Origin: Spirogloea muscicola
Taxonomy: Eukaryota > Streptophyta > Zygnematophyceae > Spirogloeales > Spirogloeaceae
DNA length: 23,844 nt
Assembly: GCA_009602725.1 (NCBI GenBank)
Contig: WELB01000059.1
Location: 221,220 to 245,063 of the forward strand
Direction of reading: 5' to 3'
The translations under genes were made by a program, and so were the position numbers. A model generated the notes under the pieces. It was not told the DNA's origin. It searched no databases and saw nothing but the letters and a program-made list of their open reading frames with translations. Below are positions 18,966 through 23,844 of this stretch, piece after piece. How positions within the stretch are numbered: the stretch's first letter is position 1; the number at the start of each line of letters is the position of its first letter.

Positions 18966-19778
18966 ATGTCCCTGAAACCCCGAAGCACCACCTGTCGTCT
19001 TCCTTGCTCTTGAGTGTCTGGCCTGTCACAATGATTCTATGAGTCTGGCCGATCAATGCCGATTCCTTGGCCTGGGTCTCTGGCTCCTTGTTCCGAAACC
19101 TGGTCTCTTCCTGGATGAGCTTGGCACGTACAATCTCCAAGGCTCTCATGTCCCCATCCATACAACCAAGAAAGGTGATGACTGTATCACACCTACGCAC
19201 GTACTTCAAACTGTTCAACACTATGGCAACCTGGAATTCCTAGGATCTCCATTTGTCTCCAGTGCCTCGAGTTCATCCACGACTCGCTTGAATTCCATCA
19301 AATGGTCCGCCAAACTCGCGTCTTAGTCCAACTGCAGGTTGACTAACTTCTGTTGCAGTTGCAGCAAATTCTGAGCGCCAGCGGGCTCACAGTACGCCAC
19401 TAACTTCTTCCACGCTTTCGCTGCGCTGGCTGATGGTACAACCTGTGTCAAGTAATGGTGATCTAAGCTGTTTATCAAGAAAGCGTAGACAACTGCGTTC
19501 TTCTCCTCCCACTCCTGACGGGCATTGACTGCCGCATCAGGTCCTGGCCGCTCCCCCAAGACAATAATCCAGACACCATGAGCCCGCAACGTAGCCTCGA
19601 CCTTGATCCTCCAAATGCGCCAATCCTTCCCTTCAAACTTCTCAGTCCCTTGGATTAGGCCTCTGATACCATGTAACACTGTAGAGGATGGCACCGTCGT
19701 TGGCGCACCACTCTGTTGGGACGAGGATGGGACCGCGATTGGCACACTACGTTGTTGAGACGAGGGCGGCTCTGCCAT
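18946..19778 (-). pseudogene. Copia-2 gag, broken
   Basis: The ATG at 19776-19778 (minus) lies 107 bases inside the 5' LTR. The frame runs without stop through the LTR end and the primer binding site. It then reads GTEKFEGKDWRIWRIKVEAT, LRAHGVW and NSLDHHYLTQVVPSASAAKA, typical copia gag. A TAA at 19323-19325 interrupts before ASLADHLMEFKRVVDELEAL. A frameshift follows, then DTVITFLGCMDGDMRALEIV and RAKLIQEETRFRNKE in the frame ending at 18946. The first 36 residues, Ser/Pro/Gln-rich, come from LTR sequence. Confidence 0.87.
19660..19671 (-). promoter_or_regulatory. Copia-2 primer binding site
   Basis: TGGTATCAGAGG on the minus strand directly follows the 5' LTR. TGGTATCAGAGC is the classic initiator-tRNA-Met-complementary site of plant copia elements, so the match is strong. 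Confidence 0.92.
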
Positions 19779-20213
19779 CGTGGCAACTCTTGATGCGGCA
19801 AGAACAGCAGCGACGACGGCAACAGCGGCGGCGGCGGCTGCAGCAGCGGCGAGCTGGACTTGGCTGGGATCGGCGGCGTACGCTCTAGTGAGTGCAAGGA
19901 GGCCAGTCCCTCCAGCCCCTCAGACCCTGAACCCGGCGGTTCGCCCTAGCGCCACCAGCCTGGATCTCAAGGGTCGGCTCGGCGCCATCCCCAACGGTGG
20001 TCATCCAATCGATCCACCAACCGCTGAGACCACCGGACTCCCTAGCTCAGGGATGAACACTGAGCCCCTCAGTACCCCGCCGACACACTGCTATGTTTGA
20101 GCCTCATAAAGCGCGCATTGAGGTGGTACCGCGCGGCTCCACACACAGCACCTAGACCTAGATCAGACGAGCTAGCACAAAGAAAGCTCCCGTCAGACTT
20201 TCTATACTCAACA
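19672..20213 (-). repeat. Copia-2 5' LTR
   Basis: It starts TGTTGAGTATAGAAAGTC and ends CAGTGTTACA on the minus strand. It contains the gag start codon close to its 3' end. It includes a CTG/CCG-rich stretch (Ala/Ser-rich on either strand) at about 19795-19855. Confidence 0.92.
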
Positions 20214-20500
20214 TGCGCCCCGCGCGCCTTCTCTCACTCAACAGACGCCAACTGGCAGAAGACCGGGTGAGGCGCAACGAGGGAAGCCCATCTGAAGGCA
20301 TTTCAACCACCCACAAGACCGTGAAGATGGGCGCTGCAAAAGCGGTGGCGGGGCAATCGTGGAACGGACGGCTGGATGGTCGACTCGGCCACTGGGTGGG
20401 GTGACTGGCCAACGAAGCCGGCCAACCAGCTCAGACACCCAGCGTAGCCGGCGGCGGCCAAACCTGGCCTAGCAGGCAGCGCTAGGATCTCGCGGCGACC
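20214..20500. other. Mosaic spacer, mostly unrecognised
   Basis: The first 25 bases (TGCGCCCCGCGCGCCTTCTC) match the family B 3' UTR at 23258. The rest has no frame or repeat that I recognise. Confidence 0.45.
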
Positions 20501-20620
20501 GGCCCAAGCCAGGGCGAGCGGCCTCTGCGAAGCAATCCCTGGCCAGGAGGCCCGCTACCCGGAGACCACTTTCTCCGACCTGCGGCTGCTCCAGCAGGGG
20601 GGACTGAGTGTATCGTAGCT
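20500..20620 (+). pseudogene. Highly decayed LINE family A C-terminus
   Basis: TCTCCGACCTGCGGCTGCTC, then CAGCAGGGGGGACTGAGTG, corresponds to the SDLRLLSRGY-stop end of family A with several changes and indels. It is the most diverged copy in the window. Confidence 0.5.
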
Positions 20621-20780
20621 ACTCGATTGCCTGTGTGCTTTACCGCTTCCCCTGGCCCCTTGGATCTTTGTGCATTCAACTTCTGGGCTGGCCTCTCAAA
20701 GGCACCGCCCTCTCCTGGAGGCGTCCTTCTTCTTCCCTGTTACCCTGTTACCTTGTGCACCTTAGCATAGAAGACGAAAG

Positions 20781-21528
20781 TGCTCGCCCATTGAGGATAG
20801 GGGCTGGAAAAGCCAGCCCAAAAAAGAATGAACAAAGTACGAGAAGGGGGCCAGAGGAAGCGCTAAGAAAGACAAGCACAAAAAGAAACAAAGCAGCTGC
20901 GAATTACTCAATAACCCCTGCTAAGCAGCCGCAGATCAGAGATGCTAGGCTCCTGGAAGCGGGTTCCCTGGCCAGAGCCAGAGGCAGCAGCGAGGGCTCT
21001 GCCGGCACGGAGGTGCATCGCGCGGGCCATAGACCTCTGCAGCGAGACGGCCAGGCGCATGCGGTACACCTGCGCCAGCGACCCGGCTGCAGGAAAGTCC
21101 ACCGGCTCCCCATGGAAGCGACGGGCGATGGCGTGGCGGGCGAGCTGGGTGAGCAGCTCGAGCCACCGAGTGCCCGGCCCCCCATGGGTGTCAATTGCCG
21201 ACGGAAAGAACTCGTCTTCCCGCAGATGGTCGGCGTACTTGAGCTCTGCAGCCCGAGCGGCGCAGGCGACCGCATGCCAGCCTTGGTGGCACATTGGGCT
21301 GGGTGTGAGCGGTCGTATGCGTCGGTGGTCACCACGTCCAGGAGAAGACGTGGCCCGCCGGCCTGTGGGGTGGCCACCAGGTCTACGCGACGCGCGTGGA
21401 GACCGTCGGCCCTTGGCTGGAGCGGCATGACGCCGGCGTGCTGCGCTGCCACCGAGAAGCCAGCCTTCACCAGGATGCCATGCATCGCGTCGCGGAGGCG
21501 GTCGTGGGCCGCACAGGGCTCCGTTTCA
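20781..21528 (-). mobile_element. LINE family A copy: nuclease-like core, C-terminal module, 3' hairpin
   Basis: This is the most complete family A copy. On the minus strand it reads AAHDRLRDAMHGILVKAGFS, GVMPLQPRADGLHARRVDLV, ATPQAGGPRLLLDVVTTDAY and DRSHPAQCATKAG. A frameshift leads to ARAAELKYADHLREDEFFPS, AIDTHGGPGTRWLELLTQLA, QVYRMRLAVSLQRSMARAMH and SDLRLLSRGY-stop at 20908. The 3' UTR follows, with hairpin 20801-20819 and the CAATGGGCGAGCACTTTCG tail. The RRVDLV...LLLDVV pair is a candidate restriction-like endonuclease core. RT is absent, so it is 5' truncated. The order of blocks sets the reference for reading the other fragments. Confidence 0.78.
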
Positions 21529-21640
21529 TGTAGCCTTGCTTATCCTGCACTGGGTTCTGCCCGATCAACGTGTTGGCTTGAATCGGCCTCCCTTCCAAAC
21601 AGGCGCTCCGGGCGCCTTCTCTCTTCTTCCACACCCAGGC
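21529..21640 (+). mobile_element. LINE family B 3' UTR fragment
   Basis: ATGTAGCCTTGCTTATCCTG and then a GGCTTG..CGGCCTCCCTT block and GCGCCTTCTCTCTTC follow the same order as 23180-23285, after the stop of the family B copy there. The hairpin end is missing. Confidence 0.65.
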
Positions 21641-21970
21641 TCCGTCTCTCCTGCCCCACGCTGCTCCCTGGCGCAATTGTATCGCATGCGCCTGGCCGTC
21701 TCGCTGCAGCGGTCGATGGCCCGTGCGCTGCACCTTCGTGCCGGCCGGGCTCTTGCTGCTGCCTCTGGCTCTGGCCAGGGGACCCACTTTCAGGACCCTA
21801 GCCTATCTGATTTGCGGCTGCTTAGCAGGGGTTACTGAGTCATTTGTAGCTGCTTTCTTTCTTTGTGTGCTTTGATTTCTTAGCGCTTCCTCTGGCCCCC
21901 TTCTCGTACTTTGTTTATTCTTTCTTGGGCTGGCTTTTCCAGCCCCTATCCTCAATGGGCGAGCCCTTCC
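21641..21970 (+). mobile_element. LINE family A 3' end: SRGY-stop, 3' UTR, hairpin
   Basis: From about 21660 the frame reads LAQLYRMRLAVSLQRSMARA, AGRALAAASGSGQGTHFQDP and SDLRLLSRGY before TGA at 21836-21838. The 3' UTR (TTTGTAGCTGCTTTCTTTC onward) and hairpin (21927-21945) follow, with a CTATCCTCAATGGGCGAGCC tail ending near 21966. The complete coding end, UTR and hairpin in one piece define the family A 3' terminus. Confidence 0.8.
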
Positions 21971-22304
21971 CGCCGCGAGCCCAACCGCTGCCCGGAGATG
22001 CGGAGCAAGTGGCAGCAGCCGGCGCGGACGCGTGGCACTCGATGGCGTGGGGGCGTGGGCAACGTCAGCCTAGCATGGGAACCTGACCAGTGGCGGCGGT
22101 GGAGGGGGGGGCAGCAGTCGGGGAGGCGGGGCTTGTCGCCTGCGCCCGCCCTCGCCCGGACGGTAGCGGCGGGAAGCGACGGTAGCGGCGCTAGCGACGC
22201 CCTGTGGCACGCCAGGGTAAGCCGCGGGGCCGCGGCCGCCAGCGGTGGCCCTGCCGGTGCCGACCGCCCGGGCCCCCTCCCCTTTTGTCCCAGGCGATTG
22301 CTTT
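21971..22304. other. GC-rich stretch, no gene recognised
   Basis: Open frames exist on both strands, but only because stops are rare at this GC content. I see no domain, repeat or RNA gene. Confidence 0.5.
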
Positions 22305-22435
22305 CTTCTTTGCATCGCCGGGCTGGTCGCGCCCTTGTCAATTCTTTTTGGGCTGGCTTATCACAGCCCTTGCCCCCCTTTGGAGTGCCACTTCTTCTTG
22401 CAGCAGCCTCCGGCTTGCGCAGCGGGGTTGCTCTT
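22305..22435 (+). pseudogene. LINE fragment carrying a 63-bp in-frame hairpin insertion
   Basis: SLHRRAGRAL is followed by 21 codons (VNSFWAGLSQ...) and then AAASGLR. Without the insert it would read the RAGRALAAASG of the family A module. The insert (22338-22400) is the hairpin tail of family B, bounded by CTTG at 22334-22337 and 22397-22400. Confidence 0.65.
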
Positions 22436-23352
22436 CCTCTCGCCCCTCAAAGCGCGGCAAGCCATACGTGCGGCGTCTGGACGTGGTCGCTACCCCGCGG
22501 GGCGGTGGGCCTCGTCTGCTCTTGGACGTGGTACTGATCGACGCATACAAAGAAAGAAAGAAGTGGCACTCCCAATGGGGGCAAGGGCTGCGAAAAGCCA
22601 GCCCAAAAAGAATTCACAAAGGTTCAGAGGGGCCTAAGAGCGGTGAGCAGCTACAAAGGGGCCTGAGGATGCAATGGTAAAACAGGGGGAGGATGGATCA
22701 CTCAATAAGTACGAGTGAGGAGCCTCAGGCCGCATACAAGGCTGGCGCACCCACGTCAACCGTGTCTGGCTGGGCCACGTCCAGCGCGGAGCGCAAGAAG
22801 GAGCGGCACTACCATGATCATCCTCGAGGGGACCATCTTTACCCGTGTGCCATGGATATCTATGGAGGCTACGGCGTGAAATGGTCCTCCCTGATCCAGC
22901 ATCTGGCCCGGCTGGTTGATGCGCGTCGTCGAAGTCGGGGGGGCAGCTTGGGCCACTCCAGCATTCCGCAGGCCATAGTTGCATATTATAGAATGCGGCT
23001 CTCGCTTAGTTTGCAGCGCTCGCAAGCATTGGCTCTTCATCAACGTGCAGGGCGCGCTCTAAGTCAGGCCTCCGGCTTTCGCGGCGGCGCTCCAGCTCCC
23101 CAGGTTAGCTTGTCAGATTTGTTTGTGCTCACCCGTGGGTACTAATGTCATCTTAGGTACCTTAGATTAGGTTTCCGTATTATGTAGCCTTGTTTAGTCT
23201 GCACTCGACTCTGCCTGAACAATGTATTGGCTTGCATTGGCCTCCCTTTCATTCATGCGCCCCGCGCGCCTTCTCTCTTCGAACCTTTGTCAATTCTTTT
23301 TGGGCTGGCTTTTCGCAGCCCTTGCCCCCATTGGGAGTGCCACTTCTCTCAT
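22436..23352 (+). mobile_element. LINE family B copy with 189-bp insertion
   Basis: SKRGKPYVRRLDVVATPRGG and GPRLLLDVVLIDAY are interrupted at 22550. The frame resumes at about 22740 with KAGAPTSTVSGWATSSAERK, KERHYHDHPRGDHLYPCAMD, IYGGYGVKWSSLIQHLARLV, QAIVAYYRMRLSLSLQRSQA and SDLFVLTRGY, with stop TAA at 23143-23145. The 3' UTR ends in hairpin 23302-23321 and a GGGAGTGCCACTTCTC tail. From 22693 to 23145 the frame is fully open, the best preserved family B C-terminus. It defines the B 3' end. Confidence 0.78.
22542..22739 (-). mobile_element. 189-bp hairpin-tailed insertion with CGCATACAA duplication
   Basis: CGCATACAA occurs at 22542-22550 and 22731-22739, flanking an insert that breaks LLLDVVLIDAY from KAGAP. 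On the minus strand the insert ends in a GGGCTGGCTTTTCGCAGCCC hairpin and a GTGCCACTTCTTTCTTTCT tail. It shares its body with the 149-bp insertion at 10413-10569 but extends about 35 bp further 5'. Confidence 0.83.
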
Positions 23353-23652
23353 CCTTCAGAGGGCCGACGGACCCCATACGCGCCGTGTCGACCTGGTGGC
23401 GTCCACGCCGGGCGGCGGCGCGCGCATCATCGCCGACGTGGTCACCACCGATGTGGTCGACCGCTCCAACCCGGGGCTCTCTGCCTCGCGGGCTGGCCAC
23501 GCTGCCACGAAGGCCGCTCGCAGCAAGGCGGCCAAGCACTCCGACCGCCTGCTGATGAGTTCGTCCCCTTGGCTGTGGACGTACACGGGGCTCTCGGGTC
23601 CCAGTGGCTTGACCTGCTGGCCAGGCTTGCGCGGCGGGCTGTGTCCCGTAAG
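23353..23652 (+). pseudogene. LINE family A-like nuclease core and C-terminal module, frameshifted
   Basis: RADGPHTRRVDLVASTPGGG and ARIIADVVTTDVVDRSNPGL run in one frame to about 23540. The next frame gives ADEFVPLAVDVHGALGSQWL and DLLARLARRAVS, where a minus-strand family A insertion cuts it at about 23650. It differs from other A copies at many residues (ARIIADVV for PRLLLDVV), so it may represent a third subfamily. Confidence 0.65.
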
Positions 23653-23844
23653 AAAGGGCTCGCCCATTGAGGATAGGGGCTGGACAAGCCAGCCCAAAAA
23701 AGAATGAACAAAGAACGAGAAGGGGGCCAGAGGAAGCCAGAGGAAGCGCTAAGAAACCAAAGCACACAAAGAAAGAAAGCAGCTACAAATCACTCAGTAA
23801 CCCCTGCTAAGCAGCCGCAAATCAGAGAGGCTAGGGTCCTGGAA
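23653..23844 (-). mobile_element. LINE family A 3' end, running off the window
   Basis: On the minus strand from 23844: QDPSLSDLRLLSRGY-type coding end and stop near 23800, 3' UTR, hairpin 23676-23694, then a CTATCCTCAATGGGCGAGCC tail and CTTTCTT. The upstream part lies beyond the window. A short GAAGCCAGAG duplication occurs in the 3' UTR. Confidence 0.78.

Larger units (their letters stand above)
14423..20213 (-). mobile_element. Copia-2: near-complete but dead Ty1/copia element with nested LINE
   Basis: Two 542-bp LTRs (14423-14964 and 19672-20213) flank 4.7 kb holding gag, protease, integrase, RT and RNase H in Ty1/copia order on the minus strand. The primer binding site and polypurine tract are in place. 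Defects include stops at 19323-19325, 18140-18142 and 17441-17443, several frameshifts, a 14-bp duplication at 18935-18962 and a family A LINE fragment around 15741-16080. The LTRs differ at roughly twenty positions by eye, so it is not recent. The flanking five bases differ (GACGC left, TGCGC right), so no clean target duplication is visible. Confidence 0.92.

Noticed and set aside
20482-20679. Minus-strand frame in the 20.5 kb spacer
   Set aside because: It is antisense to a decayed LINE C-terminus and shows no motif.

Overview
This window looks like nuclear DNA of a chloroplast-bearing eukaryote, most likely a green alga. The evidence is short GT-AG introns with conserved phases, a two-RRM chloroplast-type ribonucleoprotein, a Ser-Pro-Pro-rich cell-wall-type protein, a TGTAA motif of the kind green algae use for polyadenylation, and heavy loads of Ty1/copia and non-LTR retroelements. 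The species cannot be named from sequence alone.

Left third, host genes. Positions 1-121 are pure A. From 167 to 4937 (+) a 12-exon gene can be assembled by hand with every intron phase agreeing. It encodes about 820 residues and reads as FAM21/WASHC2, the retromer- and capping-protein-binding subunit of the WASH complex. Converging on it is a minus-strand gene (5082-6109) for a two-RRM, glycine-tailed RNA-binding protein of the chloroplast RNP type. A single N at 6110 then abuts a plus-strand gene fragment (6111-6878) with a Pro/Ser-rich exon and a Gly-Asp/His-His-Pro-Pro repeat exon. Both genes lose their 5' ends at that N, so a divergent promoter region is probably missing there.

Right two thirds, a retroelement graveyard. 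About a dozen fragments belong to at least two related non-LTR (LINE-like) families. Family A ends in ...LLSRGY-stop and family B in ...LTRGY-stop. Their proteins run from RT C-terminus, through a His/Cys motif, to an R-D...DV nuclease-like core and a conserved C-terminal module. The 3' UTRs end in a small hairpin (GGGCTGG-loop-CCAGCCC) followed by a CTT-rich tail instead of poly(A). The hairpin occurs at ten sites, also on short independent insertions.

Two copia elements interrupt these. Copia-1 (+, 10293-13650) sits inside a family B copy with a perfect GCCCC target duplication, lacks almost all coding capacity, and itself carries a 149-bp insertion for which the other LTR provides the empty site. 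Copia-2 (-, 14423-20213) has 542-bp LTRs, a classic primer binding site and recognisable gag, protease, integrase, RT and RNase H, but is broken by stops, frameshifts, a 14-bp duplication in the zinc knuckle and a nested family A fragment. The order of events can therefore be read in part: LINE B, then copia-1, then the 149-bp insertion; copia-2, then LINE A.
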